A DNA stretch of 64,000 bases from Bondarzewia mesenterica (GCA_004802705.1 SGPL01000021.1:58115-122114); one strand, 5' to 3'; positions 11,373-23,710 are shown, numbered from the stretch's first letter. Program-made: numbers and translations. The notes: a model not told the origin generated them from the sequence alone.

Positions 11373-12581
11373 ATGAGTAACGGGCCTGCCTCCACCGCAC
11401 TCCAAAACCCTGCTATCGCGTCCCTCATCGTATCATATTCGCGCACTGCGGACTTACTCTCTCTCCTCTATACCAATAAATCCTTCAGCGCGCCCGCTGA
11501 GCGCGCTCTCTACCGTTCCCTCGTCTTCAACAGCCCGCATACGGCATACCGCGCTTGCCACACCCTCATCGATGCCCCGCGCCTCGCATCTCACGTGCGC
11601 ACCTTCGTGCTCACTCCCCAACGCGCTAGCCGTTCCACACCCGCCTTAGCCGCGTTCCCGCGCCGCCTTTGGGAGGCGATTCACGACGCGCTTGAGAACC
11701 TCCCACACCTTCAGACGCTCATCATCCCAGACCCTTACGGCGGAGACAATATCCCAAACGGCAGCTCATCGACGACATTCTCTTGGATCCTCCCGCTCCG
11801 CCCACCATTTCAGCTGCGTGAGGCCAAGATCCTACTACCATACGACGCACATACCGCCGCATTCCTCGCCAGCCAACGCACATTGCGTGCTATCCACATC
11901 ACCGAGGCCGTGCCCTCCCTCACGCTCGATGACATGTTCCCTACGGACACGGACGCGCAAGGAGAAGGGGACAAGGATGCTCCACCGCTGCCCGAGCTCG
12001 TGCTGTTCGATGGACCTATGGGCGTCGCCGCTCGCCTTCTGGACAGCCCACTTGTTCGGCTACAGGTATTCCAGCATCACGAAAATGATCTGCGTGTTTT
12101 CATTCCTCGTCTCGCACGTGTCCGCACCCTCCGCGCCTTCAGTATGCACTTTGTGTCCGAGCAGCGCGTTGTCGAGGTCGTCCGTCTCATCGCGAAATAT
12201 TGTCCTCAAATCCGACATATTGGCGTGCTCTCGTTGCCGTCCATATCCGTATGTTGCACATCTCGCTCTTCTTTTGTTATGAGGAAGATACTCAAATATA
12301 CGTGGTGCGACCAGCGTTCGGGTCTTCATGCCCACCTACTCTCCTTTACTGCGCTTTCTTCGCTAGAGGTGGACCTCACGCGCTGGCTTCCCCAACCGAG
12401 CGCGCCTCTACAGCGCGTCGTGGCAACCGAGCTGCGGATGTACTGCCCTATGCTGCGAGTGTTCATCGTGTGGTACGGCTCGCACCGGTTCGTGTGGCAG
12501 CTGATGGACGACGGGGGCGAGGGCGTTTGGAAGCTGCGCATGGAGGGTGCGGGCGATGGCGTTGGTTGGGAGGTGGCGTGA
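11373..12581 (+). CDS. F-box-like / leucine-rich hypothetical protein
   Basis: About 380-402 residues. The N-terminal 50 residues resemble the degenerate F-box of basidiomycete proteins (ALQNPAIASLIVSY, then DLLSLLYTNKSFSAPAERAL), which would bind Skp1 in an SCF ubiquitin ligase. The rest has irregular Leu-rich strands (residues about 100-320) like the LRR-type substrate-binding part of that family. An intron is likely at 12249-12314 (GTATGT...CCAG, 66 nt): it is a multiple of three, so the frame stays open through it, but the enclosed CCTSRSS-type residues look non-coding. The ATG at 11373 opens directly into the F-box and is the only good start. Substrate unknown. It lies between transposon debris and an NLR gene, an accessory setting. 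Confidence 0.6.
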   Translation: MSNGPASTALQNPAIASLIVSYSRTADLLSLLYTNKSFSAPAERALYRSLVFNSPHTAYRACHTLIDAPRLASHVRTFVLTPQRASRSTPALAAFPRRLWEAIHDALENLPHLQTLIIPDPYGGDNIPNGSSSTTFSWILPLRPPFQLREAKILLPYDAHTAAFLASQRTLRAIHITEAVPSLTLDDMFPTDTDAQGEGDKDAPPLPELVLFDGPMGVAARLLDSPLVRLQVFQHHENDLRVFIPRLARVRTLRAFSMHFVSEQRVVEVVRLIAKYCPQIRHIGVLSLPSISVCCTSRSSFVMRKILKYTWCDQRSGLHAHLLSFTALSSLEVDLTRWLPQPSAPLQRVVATELRMYCPMLRVFIVWYGSHRFVWQLMDDGGEGVWKLRMEGAGDGVGWEVA

Positions 12582-12800
12582 GGTGTCTCCACTGTATGGT
12601 GTACACTTTCACGGATTGATCAATTCGTGTGGTTCTCTGATATTGTAGTGTACTATAGGTCACAAATGCTACTTTGGCAGGAATGTTTTGCCCTAAGTGC
12701 TTCGACACGCAACCCGTGACTGCCGCCCAAAACAATATCGTACGGCGTCAATTCGAGTAGGCACCAACACGGAACACATGTAGATTGAACTCAATCTCAG

Positions 12801-13263
12801 TCAGAATGAGCATCTTTTCGAAACTGCAATGGGCCGAGGCTGCACATTGCTCACGGTATCTTCAAACTGAACGAAACCAAATGCTTTCGCCTCGCTCTCG
12901 AGATCGGCAAGAGATGCGCATCGCACCAGGCCAGCGACGATACAAGCCTGAACAGCGTCCAGAATCCAAGTGCGGCATGTCACATTCGGAACGTCGTGCG
13001 GGACGGGTGCGATGAGATCGTGGAGGACTTCCTTGTCCTCGGGTCGGACGGATGCGATTTTCAAGAATCCGGCCAGGAGGAGCTGGATGGGCGCGTCGCT
13101 GACCACTGCATGTTCGGCGATCCATCCTTCACCTAGATTTCGGATGTGGAATTTGGTACCTCTGTGGGGGGGACCAGTGGTGGTAGAGTGCCCAATGGTA
13201 TTCGTCGGGAATGGCGCGGGCGAATAACATGATGTACAGCCCTCCGATTTCGAGGGCAGTCAT
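12801..13263 (-). pseudogene. Lineage-specific hypothetical protein with a frameshift in a C7 tract
   Basis: Read from ATG 13261-13263 on the minus strand: MTALEIGGLYIMLFARAIP, then after a frame change GTKFHIRNLGEGWIAEH and a Leu/Ala-rich C-terminal helical part (TWILDAVQAC, ADLESEAKAFG), ending at 12801. This arrangement matches a small basidiomycete-restricted protein family of unknown function that I recognise from its GTKxHIxNLGEGWIA motif. The two halves lie in different frames. The switch falls at a run of seven C (G on the plus strand, about 13162-13170); removing one base restores a continuous frame. It is either a sequencing error or a young pseudogene. The last approximately 20 residues may be intron read-through. 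Confidence 0.55.
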
Positions 13264-16159
13264 GGCGAGTAGCTGGGATCTGGACGCTTGGTCAATAGTG
13301 CATCGCTGTTGGGATGTTGAAGTAAAGACGAATACTTGTTAGATAATTTTCCCGACTTTAATAGCCCTGACTCAAAGTATGACAGAGTACTTGAATGACT
13401 CCGGTGTGTTATCGACGTGTAAGCACTGCTGTCAGGAAACATAATGCTAGTCAGGGACTGTCTTGAATAATATCTGGAAAGGAGAATAAGTGCGCCTTAC
13501 CATCAATATTCTAATGAGTACACACTTCACATGAATCCGCGATTGAAGGCCGCTCGAACGTACTGTAATAGTCACGTCTCCCCTCAAGATCTCGTCTGTG
13601 ACAACGTGACTCACGTTCTGATAGCAGGAGCGGCTGGATCCCGCTCCGCACTTTTACTTCCGTCCCACCATCCCGCTGCACGGCGCACCATCGCACGCGA
13701 GCATAGTTGCGAGTATCCACGGCGTTGCTTTGTCCCACGTTGTGTAAGTTAAATTGTCTTTCATCTTCTTTTCCTTCATATCAAGTCCTTCCTACCCATC
13801 GTTTGAAGTCCCTCCATCTCCATATCCCATACTGCCAATTTCGTCAAACCCGCGGCACGACAAAGACCGATCGAGCGACGGCGCGCACACATTTATCGGG
13901 AGCCACGCGTTGTCGAGGCTTGAGGGTGCTTCTAAGTCTGTAGTCGCCATGCTCGCACCTTGCTCTCATAAGACTCGGCTATGTATCCGCCTTTTTTTCT
14001 AAAAGGGAGGAGGCCGACTTGTTCAACGATTGAGATTTTTCAGCGGTAAGCCACACACTTTCAATTTTTATTCGGTTTGCTTTCCCCTACATGCATACAT
14101 CTGTGCTGACGATCTACTCCGCGATGCTTATACGTTACCTAGGAATTTGCGTTCGAATCAAATTGATGACGATGTAAGGTTTTCTCTTACATTATTTCTT
14201 ATCATTTTGGCGCTGGGCGTGGCCCGAAGTACTGTTCTCAACGCATCAGTTAGCGATGTACGTCCGATTCTGGTCGCATCGCGTCGATCCAGCTCCGTAA
14301 ATCTTTATCAGCATAAAAATAACCTATGGCGGAGGTCAGTTGAGAAGAGGCCGAAGTGGTCCAGGAGACCAGGGTCGATGTGGACATTTGCGTACGGTAC
14401 GGCGCATTGGGTTGTGTTGCAGTTTGACTGGGGGAGGGAGGTTGACGTCCGACATATAATGGCAGAGTGAGTCTTTAAATTACTTTGCGTGAGTGATATG
14501 ATCTGGGTAGGTGACAAGACACATGTCCTGATGCTCCGCAATGCACTACAAAGTCATTTAAGTAGGGAGTCAAAGAAGTGTCACAAATACCAGGCGATGC
14601 TCGACTGCTCAAATCGAATCACGTAGAAAGGTCGCGTAAGCGGACAAGCGTTCAAGGTCACCGGTACGTCACGTTCCCCGTCCCAGGCGCGCAGTTCTTA
14701 TGTTTTCATCCATACTATCTGAACAGAATTTCTCCTTCACATACCACTTCGCTATTCACGTCACCCATATCGCCCTTCCGCTATCCTTCAATCCTTCACC
14801 GAGACTCAGCTCCACGGCCCCCAGACTTTTCGCCGTCTGCATCAACAATACGCGAGTGCGGTCGTTTTGTGCACTTGTAATGACAACAGGTCTATTTTTC
14901 TCTTCCTTTCGCCTTTGTCCACCATTGTGTAGTCCTCGACGCCCTCCGCTTCCACTCCAGCATGGCCTTGGACCAAGTTTTCCAAGGGTACAACACCTCA
15001 TTGCAGGTCAAATTACGAGCGGTGATGGTGCTCATACCGATGCGTGTGACGTCGGGTGTCTGTCTGTCGTCGTGATTCTCATAACGTGATCTATGCTGGT
15101 AATCAGATTCACTTCTTTCGAAGGGGCTAAATCAAAGATTTCGATGGATTGTTGGTGGGGGACTTGGCGTAGTCGTTCCAAGTGTTGTCCATCTCGAATC
15201 GGTGCGGTCTCTATCATTACCACTCATCCTCCTATACATGCTGATTGCCTATCACTCGACACATGCATATGTCATAGATACCCAGGAGGTTGCAACCAAA
15301 GCCGTCGAGGAAAAACGATGATGTGATGGGGAGATGAGTTGGAGAAATCGAGTGGTAGGGACGGCGAGTGAGAATAAGACATGCCGACAGTGAACGAGGA
15401 CGAGGACCATGCGGGCTAAGAGGGCAAGGATGGGAATCGAGGAAAAAGCGAAGAAGGTGGATAATACGTGCATGATGGCGCGCCGCAGTTCCGCGTCTTG
15501 GTTTGTCTGCCTGAGATGGCAGAGTTTTTAGTCTACTTTCTGAGGTAGTGGTCGGTATGCTACAATCCCCATGTTGGTATGCGTAGGCACTGTACGCTCA
15601 TGCTGACAACCGGCGTTGTTTCTACAATTGTCAGATTCTCAATCTGAGCGTCGTTCCCCGCAAACTCGCGGAGCTGGAATTCGAATGTGCCAAACGTGTG
15701 TCTTGTCTTCGCCGACACATCCCTCGCAAGACACGCAAGCACCCACTCACACTAGTACAGACAAGAAACAAGTGAAATGGTGACCATTAATCGATGGTAA
15801 TTGTGTGCTCCAGGTACGCCGGGAACTGTCTACTAATACCGCTTGAAATTCTGCTTCAACCTTCGTGGCTCTTAAGGTTTGTTCCTCAAAAGTCACATCC
15901 AGTCTATGTAAAATTTTCCGGCGGACGATACGCGCCAACGGGGCTGTGCGAGGAACAGCTATGTATGTGGTCTCTCTGCAACACTCATTTCATGATACGG
16001 ATTCAATCAGTCAGTCCTCGTATCCAGGTTCGGAAGGTTTCTGCGTGAGATACTAGTACAGCACAGCACACGGGCGCTTATGCGTTCCTACTTGACCTCG
16101 TTCGCAACACGGGAAGCCCTCATTTCCCCTCATCCCTTCTCTTCATCCTCCAATCCGAT
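13264..16159. other. Gene-poor stretch with possible minus-strand exon fragments
   Basis: No complete gene is supported. On the minus strand there are fragments with a protein-like look at about 15560-15742 (HTFGTFEFQLREFAGNDAQ) and 15747-15938 (TFEEQTLRATKVEAEFQAV), a hydrophobic stretch at 15252-15473 (possible membrane segment) and another at 15032-15223 (RDGQHLERLRQVPHQQ). Together they could be exons of one unrecognised gene or its relic, about 15.0-15.95 kb, but no consistent splice chain was found. The plus-strand frame at 14030-14470 has no family features. The end of the stretch presumably holds the NLR promoter. Confidence 0.3.
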
Positions 16160-18693
16160 ATGCCATTCACCACATTTTCTAATAACACCCGACTTACACC
16201 AGCCACGTCTTCGAATCGATTTGCGGATGCTGCAATCGATGTACCTTCTCTCATCGCAAATGTGGCCAAAGGCATTGGAAACGCGGCCGGTTGTGCTCCT
16301 GCCTCTATGGCAGGATCCATCATAATCAGGATGTTGCAGTCGCTCAAGGTACGTAGACGTCTGGCTTCACTAAAGATGCTATCGGAAAACCTCTCCTCCG
16401 CTCTCGATCAGGAAATCAAATCCAATAAAGAGGCTTGTCGTCAGCTCGCTCTTCGTGCAGCTAGCTTTTGGATCGGCTTGCGAGATCGCATGGAAGGCAA
16501 ATGGAAGGACGCTTCTCCGACACTCGTTGCCGATATCGAGGAATTCAATAAGTCTGCGTGCGCATCTAACAAATTGGTCCATGTCATTGACTGCAGAATC
16601 CTACAGGGTGTTGGATTCGACACGTATGGTAATGGAACGAGCGATGCAGCTATCGTGGATGCAGTGTGCGTTGCGCAATTCAGAGATTGCGGGGGATTTG
16701 GCCGATCACAGCCTCATGTTAGAACATGCAATTCGGTTGTTCGACGTACGTGGGTTCATCTTATGGCGATGATTGGTTTTGGATGTCTGATTGTCGACGA
16801 TAGTCTGTATCTTTGACGGAAATCCGCTACGCCATGACCAAGCTAACACTGAACCAAGCTTCGACGGCCCGGAAACCAGGTCACAAGAGATGCCCTCCGC
16901 CATCTGACATTTTCACCGGAAGAGCAGATATCCTTTCACGAATGCACGACTTCTTTGCAGCGGAATGGAACAGGCAGCGTGTGTATGTTCTGTATGGGCT
17001 CGGGGGAGCAGGAAAGAGCCAGCTGGCCTACAAGTTCGTGCAGGAGTGTCAGATGGATGCTCAGCCAAGCCAGTAAGCGGCATATATATATGGCTGCAGG
17101 ATCGGCTCGGACATGACGACAAAATATTGCGCACAGATTCTCGGACGCCTTCTTTGTTGATGCGAGCACAACCGATACGATCGAGGCAGATCTGAAGAAC
17201 ATAGCACTAGCGGAAGGCGTCGGCGATTCTGTTTGGGACGCGACATCCTGGCTTGTCGGACGACACGAGAACTGGCTGCTCTTGTTCAATAACGCAGATG
17301 ACGCATCTCTCAACCTGCGCACCTATTTCCCTGCTTGCTCACACGGCAATATTATCGTCATGAGTCGAAATCGTGACATGCGGAACCACGCTACTCAATC
17401 AAGTCCCATCTCGGAAATGACAGAGAAGGATGCGATGGACCTTTTGCTGAAGATGACAGAGACCGACCATAACGATAAGGTCGAAGCCGTGGCGAGGGAA
17501 ATCGTGAAGGTAGGAAATCTGATTCGTGATAGATTGCGTCGTTATTGAGTTCTGTGAAGGAATTCAAATACCTTGCTTTGGCAGTGGTTCAGGCCGGTGC
17601 ATACATGAAGAGAACAGAATGCAGTTTTACGGTCTATCTGGACTTGTATCGGCAGCACCGGGAGGAACTTCTGGAGGAATATCGTGATGAGGTCCAAAAG
17701 CCGGATGACTACGAGTGGACCGTTTACACAACGTGGGCGATGAGTTTCAAGCAGCTCGGTTTGTTGGCACAAGAATTCTTACAGATATGCTCGTTCATGC
17801 ATCACGAAGGAATCTCGGAAGCGATATTCAAAAATGCCACACGCAACATCGATATGTTCGAACCGGTCATTCCTGACCTCGAGACGGATCTGAGGATGTG
17901 CAAGGCCTTCCTTGGCAATTTCCGGAGACCCGACAGAGTCTGGGACACCCTACTATTCAAGAGGGTCATCACGGAGATCCGCTCGTACTCACTGATGGAT
18001 TTTGCGCCAGAGTCACAGATGCTGTCGATTCATCCGTTAGTGCATTCTTGGAGTCGGACCACAATCACGAACGTCACATCGACGGTGGGGTGTACACAGT
18101 GCGTCCTCCGCATGTCCGTGAATTGGCAATTTGGATCGGAGGATTATGCGTTCAGACGAACACTTCTGCCCCACATGGCAGAAGCACTGAAAGAGAATGC
18201 GAATCCTAGATCGGACGTTGCGTCAGGATTTGGGTTGGTATATGCTGAAGCTGGGCGATGGGAGGCGGCGAGACGGTTGAGGTTAGTGGTAGTGGAGACC
18301 AGTCGGCGAGTGCTCGGGGGGGAGCATCCGGACACACTCAGAGCCATGGCCAACCTGGCGTCGATATTTCGGGACCAGGGTCGGTGGATGGACGCGGAGT
18401 CGCTGGAGGCGGTGGTAATGGAGACGAGACGGCGAGTGCTTGGCGAGGAGCATCCGGACACGCTCTCAACCATGGCCAACCTGGCGTCGACATTTTGGAA
18501 CCAGGGTCGATGGAAGGAGGCGGAGTCGTTGGAGGTGGCGGTAATGGAGACGAGACAGCGAGTGCTCGGGGAGGAGCATCCAGACACGCTCACAGCCATG
18601 AACAACCTGGCAATGACGTACAGGGCCTTAGGTCGGTTGCAGGAAGCGGAGCATCTTGATGAAGAGGCAAGAAATCACCCCCGCCAAGTATAA
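16160..18693 (+). CDS. NLR-like protein: helical adaptor, NB-ARC, TPR repeats
   Basis: About 735 residues in six exons: 16160-16348, 16412 to about 16557, about 16597-16749, 16859-17072, 17137-17509, 17560-18693; the limits of exons 2-3 are uncertain. The N-terminal approximately 160 residues (NKEACRQLALRAA, MEGKW) match the MLKL-like helical adaptor of fungal NLRs. The linker motif CPPPSDIFTGRADIL precedes the NB-ARC, with Walker A GLGGAGKS (16996-17019), a Walker B-like LLLFNNADD (17276-17302) and the VVQAGAY box after the fourth intron. A winged-helix-like region (FLQICSFMHHEGISE) follows, then three 42-residue TPRs of the kinesin-light-chain type (EHPDTL). Such proteins act as cytosolic signal-transducing NTPases in allorecognition or immunity; the role here is inferred. 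Oddities: the first acidic Walker B residue is Asn, and the TPR units are almost identical in DNA. Confidence 0.85.
18286..18663 (+). repeat. Three tandem 126-bp TPR-coding repeats
   Basis: The units are 18286-18411, 18412-18537 and 18538-18663, each coding 42 residues with the GEHPDTL/GEEHPDTL core. DNA similarity is high, including third codon positions, between units 1 and 2 in particular; unit 3 diverges in its second half. The exact 126-bp period and in-frame register allow unit gain or loss without a frameshift. Confidence 0.9.
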
Positions 18694-21070
18694 ATATCCC
18701 TCTATTCGACAACTTCTCTTTCCAAACTAGTATTTGGTAGACCTACTAGTCAAGGTGAGTTAACTTGGCAGTGTAGTGATATTTCGTGCTTATTGACCTC
18801 GTTGATATTTGGTTAGACCATCAGCCATTGTTTCCTGCGTCGTCTCTGTTGTTGTCCAAGGATCAGCCTACGCTTCCGTTTTCTCACTCCCAGTTTTTTT
18901 ATGCGGCAGCCGTTTAAGTGATCAATTTCATATTCTCATTCCCTCGTCACCGCAAGTCTATTGCATTCCCATTGTCATGTGGCTGAAATTACCCAATGAT
19001 ATAAGAGTGGTCTTTGGATCTCAAAGTCGTTTGCCTGGCCCTGAATAAATATGCATCGAATGTTGCTTTGATTTATTTCAGACATACGCAGCGCCTTGGC
19101 ACTTTGGCTGAATCTCAAGCCGTAGGGAACATACACAGGAAAAAAGGTTATCAGGTCTGCGCGATTCTATGTTTTCAGATCTGCAGGTGTCTGCAGGCGA
19201 AGACTGAGATCAAGGGAAAGTTTCGCAGACGGCGATCAATTCAATCAAATAGTATCGCACAAGGGAATTCTGGTTGTACATCAGCTGGCCGCGGGAGGGT
19301 TATGTTGTAAGGGGGGCCTGCTGTACGAATGCATGTTGGTCTTCCTGCACTGCACGTGTTGGAGATTCAATTCGTACATGAGTTGGCGGGTAGGTTACGA
19401 TACAAGGGAGAGCTGGTGTACGAGAATTCAAAGAAGGTGAACATCATGCAATTGGCAAGTCTGACAAGGATGTTCACATACCATTTATTTGCGAAGCCTC
19501 CTGACCTTCGTTTGATGGTGACCTCACATTATGAGCAGTCGTCCTTGCAGTACGCCAAGGACGATATGGATTGAGAATCAGGGCATCGACGACAAACGAA
19601 GATGGGCCTGTTCAGAGAGAAACCGGGATATTAGTATGAGGGCAACGTTAACAAGGGCACATACCAAGAAACACGACTATCGCACATGTTGTTTCAACCG
19701 TCAACCGCATTGTCGTAGCAGGATCATCGACCTCAGAGAAAATCTCCACGGTCGGTGAAATGCATGACAATTTGTGAATGCGAATAGCAATCGTAGGGCC
19801 CATCTGTACTTGACTGTGTTCGATGACAGTCAGTCCAACGGATACTTATATCTATAATATGTGAGGCGTGAAAGAACATGGCAGCAGAAACACCTTGGCG
19901 AAGATTGCTCTGGTTGGAAGCATTAGTACTGGTAGCTGGGAAAGCACATTGGTCGACCAGCTGGAGGTTCCAACTTCTATTTAGTTAGATTTTGGAGGAG
20001 TGCACAACCGGCATCAAGTCCTCACCGTAACAAGCCTCAGGAGTCCTACCAGGTCCTACCATTATGCTTTTCGCTGACAATTATTGAGCTTATCGCGGGC
20101 CGGACAGTTGTAGGCAGTGCTAGGAAGACCGGAGCAGGAGTCGCAGAGTCGGCGTGGTAAGCGTTACTGTAAGCCTCTGATCTATGAGATCAGTCGTTGA
20201 GAAATGAATGTGAACTTCTGAGCAAGGGAAGATGAGCGTTACGATTTCATTGATTGTCACTAGCTGGCCATGCGAGGATCCGAGTCTTCCACCGGGTTCG
20301 AGCATAACAGACACGTTTGAACATATTCTCCAAAAACGAGATATTGCGACTCACATCAACCAGCCCTATTGCCGGCGTTAGACAGGAACAGCCGTGCTAT
20401 TGAGGCAGTGACAAGGTGCCCGAGCCATGGCAAGAGCTGAAGCACCGTCAGGCGGTACTGGTCCAATGCTGCTGGCATCAGTAATGCAGCAATGCCAGTC
20501 CCTCCTCCCAATACTCATCCTGAGTGATAATCAATTGATGGGACCAAGCCGCTTCAAGGAAAACGAGCAGTTACACTCGCAGAACCTTTCTGCCACGCTC
20601 AAGCTTACTCGTCAGAAAATTCAGGGACGTACCGATTCCTTCTTGAATCGCGCTCAATTGGTTTCATACTATGATCGACGTCGATTCAGCGCCCCTGTAC
20701 CGTGTCTTGCTGTCAAGATCTAATTAGGTTTGCATTTTTCTTGACATATCATTATACCGATCGCCGGCCTGGTCAAAAAAAGGGCAAAAAAAAGACAAGT
20801 TGAGCATGTAAACGTAACTGACAGTGATTCCTTACCCAATGATAGCGATGGTGCATCATGCATGAAAGTCCGAATTGGTAAACGTAATTACATTCCACAT
20901 TACTATCAAATCGCAAGAGCTACACATGTTATTTCTTCATCTCAGGTGTGTCGTTCCACACACCATTACTCATCGCGTCATTCCCTTTCCACATCCATTT
21001 TTGTGAACAACAGCAGGGACACCGACACCGGGCCTGGTTCGCTGTCGACTCCTTCCTCGATTTCCAATTC
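18694..21070. other. Intergenic stretch, no gene seen
   Basis: About 2.4 kb between the NLR stop and the transporter stop. Only short frames are present (for example 19014-19310, 19329-19574, 20427-20723), with no recognisable domain, splice chain or repeat. Short A-runs occur near 20775-20800. No tRNA or rRNA was recognised. Confidence 0.6.
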
Positions 21071-23645
21071 TTATGATGCCCGCTTCTCAAGCTCTTCCTG
21101 AGCGAGGACTTCATCGGGATCGCGACCCCGCACTTCCGGAAGGGTCAGTGTGACCGCTAGAAACAAAACACAGCACAGAGAAGCATGAATCATTAATAGG
21201 GCAGTACACAGAGAAGCAACGAACCTGCGCCGAGGAAGCAGACCCCCATGAAGACTGTCCAGCAAGGCCGAATGAATGTCAAGTCAGAGGAAGGACAGTG
21301 GAAGACACATATCACTCACTCCACATAACATTTGGAGTCCCGATCTTCCTGCTTAGGGCGTTGAAAGCGAGTGAAGAGATGATCGCGCCCGCTTTGCCGC
21401 TTGCGGCAGAGACACCATGTGCAGTGGCACGGTAGCGCGTCGGGAAGACTTCAGCGGGATAGCATTAGACGTTTACCGTAGAAGCTGTGTATTAGAACAA
21501 CGAAAAAAAAAGCGACTGGAAGGCATACGTAGGTTGTTCTGAGACCAGATGCATTAGTGAAGAACGACGTGCGGAGACTGTTATTTGGAAGTACTCACGC
21601 ATTGGCGCCAAAGTTAAAGAAGAACTAGAAGTGAAAAGGACATTAGCGGAAGAACTCGCGTTGATCCCGCCCTGCTCACCTGGAGGAACGCGAAGCAAAC
21701 GACGAATGATGCCGTGTTCATCGTATTGAACTTGCCAGCCATGATACCAACTGCCAATACACGACTATGAGCCACGATCCACAGCAAAACGGGAAAATAT
21801 AGTATGCACGGAAAAGCGCAGCCATCAAAAAGCCTTGAATCTGGATCCACTTGCGTCCAAGCTTCTCGATGGTGAGGACAGTGACGTAGTATCCTGTGAG
21901 CAATTGAAACATCGTGGATGTTATGCGCGCCATTCAAATGCACTTTGTGAGAGGCGGGGAGACGCACCTGGCACGAATCCTAAGACGGTAATGATGATGT
22001 TACCAATGGAGATCTTGAAGAGACGTTCCCAAGGTGTTCCCGTCTTGCCAGCGAACCCAATTTGCTGCAGTACGACGTTTTGGTTCAGGTTGATACCGTA
22101 GAAGCTATAGGACGCGAGAAGGTCATCATTGAGAGGATATATATTTATAAATGCAAAGTTAGACGAACGCAATGTCGAGCAGGAACCAGCACGCGCAGGT
22201 CCCGATCAGGATCTTTGCGTGTCGCCATTCCGAAATAACGGATAAATTCTAGTATATTTCAGAAAATGAATCAGCATTTGTCCACTGCCTCGAATAATTG
22301 ATTTAGCACCCGTGAAATGTGCCTTGTGTCCAGTGGTCTGCTGTTCGGTGGTAATGGTAGGTGAAGGCGTCTCGTCCGAGGCGGAATTCGGGTCCGGCGC
22401 ATCCTCAGGTTTCTCTGGAACGTCGATGCTCGCGTCCGCTTTCTTCTTGAGCTCCGCAATCGGGTCCTCTTCGTCCTTCTTCGCTTCAGTTGACTTCAGG
22501 TAGCGTGTTGACTCGGGCAGCGTGAGACGTTGATAGAGCGTGCCGAAAGCGGGGAATGAGCGACAAGCCTACGACAATGCGCCATACTGTGAATCAAGAG
22601 AAGACGAGAGAGTTAAAAACTGCGCTGCTCAAACGACATCGTGGATGGCATTACCTCCGTCGACTTTGCTGGTCTTGCCCTCGTCGTTCATGACGTGCTT
22701 GTAACACGCGAGGACGATGATCGTGACCAAGCTGCCTGCGAGACTGCCCCATCCTTGATTAGCAAAGATATAGGCCAGCATTGTTCCCCGCTTGCGAAGG
22801 TTCGCGCGGTCGGAGGTCACGGAGGCCGACATCGGGTAGTCGCCGCCCACGCCGATGCCCAGAACTATGCGNAACACACCAAGGTATATGAGGGCTGAAT
22901 TAGGGGAGAGGGGACCTGGGAGCCACAACGGGTGAGTCCTAATGGACATCCGACGGGGAGAGATCCTCACCAGTTGGATCAGATATGCAAAGGATTGTGG
23001 CGAAGATGATGAGCATCAGTTCCTTGCCGTCTGCACGGCGCACGAGTGAGGTGATTCGATGCAAACCAACAGTCGTCAGGCCCGGCCAAGATAGACATAC
23101 AAGATAGATGAGATGACAGTGAGATAAAGGGAAAAGAAGTGATGGTGCCGCACATATCGCTTTACGACCGAACCGGTCGGCCATGTAACCTGTGGCAAAG
23201 ACAGCGATTTGTTCATCAAGATGATGAGACATCGCCCTCACCAAAAGCGAATTGGCCAACGACGCTACCAATGTTGGCGGCAGCTTTGACGAAGCCCTCG
23301 AGCCCAGCAGGGAGAGATTCGCCCCCGTACAAGCGAAATTGAAGCATAATAGCCACGGGCTTGAAATCATCGTTTCAGCGCGTACCGGAGCACGAATCGG
23401 ACCGACACACTCACATTGATGATGAACGAATCGTAAGCTGTGGCCCTCAAATTTAAGGCGCGTAGACCCAAACACGAAAACGAAATGCACCGTCGAGGAA
23501 AAAACCGACCTGCAAACCCGTAATCAATACAACAGATGGTCACACGACACAAAATACTCACGCCCGCGATGCCCAACAGCTTCATTTCAGCATACGTTAG
23601 GATGAACGGGGGCTTGTCATCTCCAGTCCCGCTATTGGCATACAC
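21071..23645 (-). CDS. Inorganic phosphate:H+ symporter, Pho84-like (MFS)
   Basis: A high-affinity phosphate permease of the major facilitator superfamily, expected in the plasma membrane with 12 helices. Reading the minus strand across many short introns gives [21 protein letters not shown] (TM1; two introns fall here and splice in phase), [23 protein letters not shown] (the loop 2-3 signature), [19 protein letters not shown] (the phosphate-transporter motif GGDYPLSA), a long charged central loop (about 22330-22520), [29 protein letters not shown] and a C-terminal [16 protein letters not shown] before the TAA at 21071. The family signature is clear. The initiator is not resolved: the frame stays open upstream of 23645 into a (TTTC)n repeat, and no in-frame ATG was found before the next gene. 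It is divergent from the small Cys-rich gene. Confidence 0.88.
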
Positions 23646-23710
23646 GTAGTCAACACGTAGTACCCAGCGAGATCTAGCGCTTGTGCCCGTGATATAAAAC
23701 CAATTTCCAT

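Noticed and set aside
12200..12735. Several overlapping frames on both strands over the 3' end of the F-box-like gene
   Set aside because: Shadow frames of GC-rich coding sequence.
14030..14470. 146-residue plus-strand frame as a gene
   Set aside because: No recognisable motif, no convincing start context, and no exon partners.
15560..15938. Minus-strand fragments as a SUN-domain gene
   Set aside because: A faint resemblance to the C-terminal part of SUN domains, but key motifs are missing and no splice chain could be built.
18144..18659. Long antisense and alternative-frame ORFs over the TPR region
   Set aside because: They arise from the 126-bp repeats being open in several frames; only the TPR frame has family features.
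20280..20300. GGGTTCGAGC as a tRNA T-arm
   Set aside because: No matching acceptor, D or anticodon stems at the proper distances.
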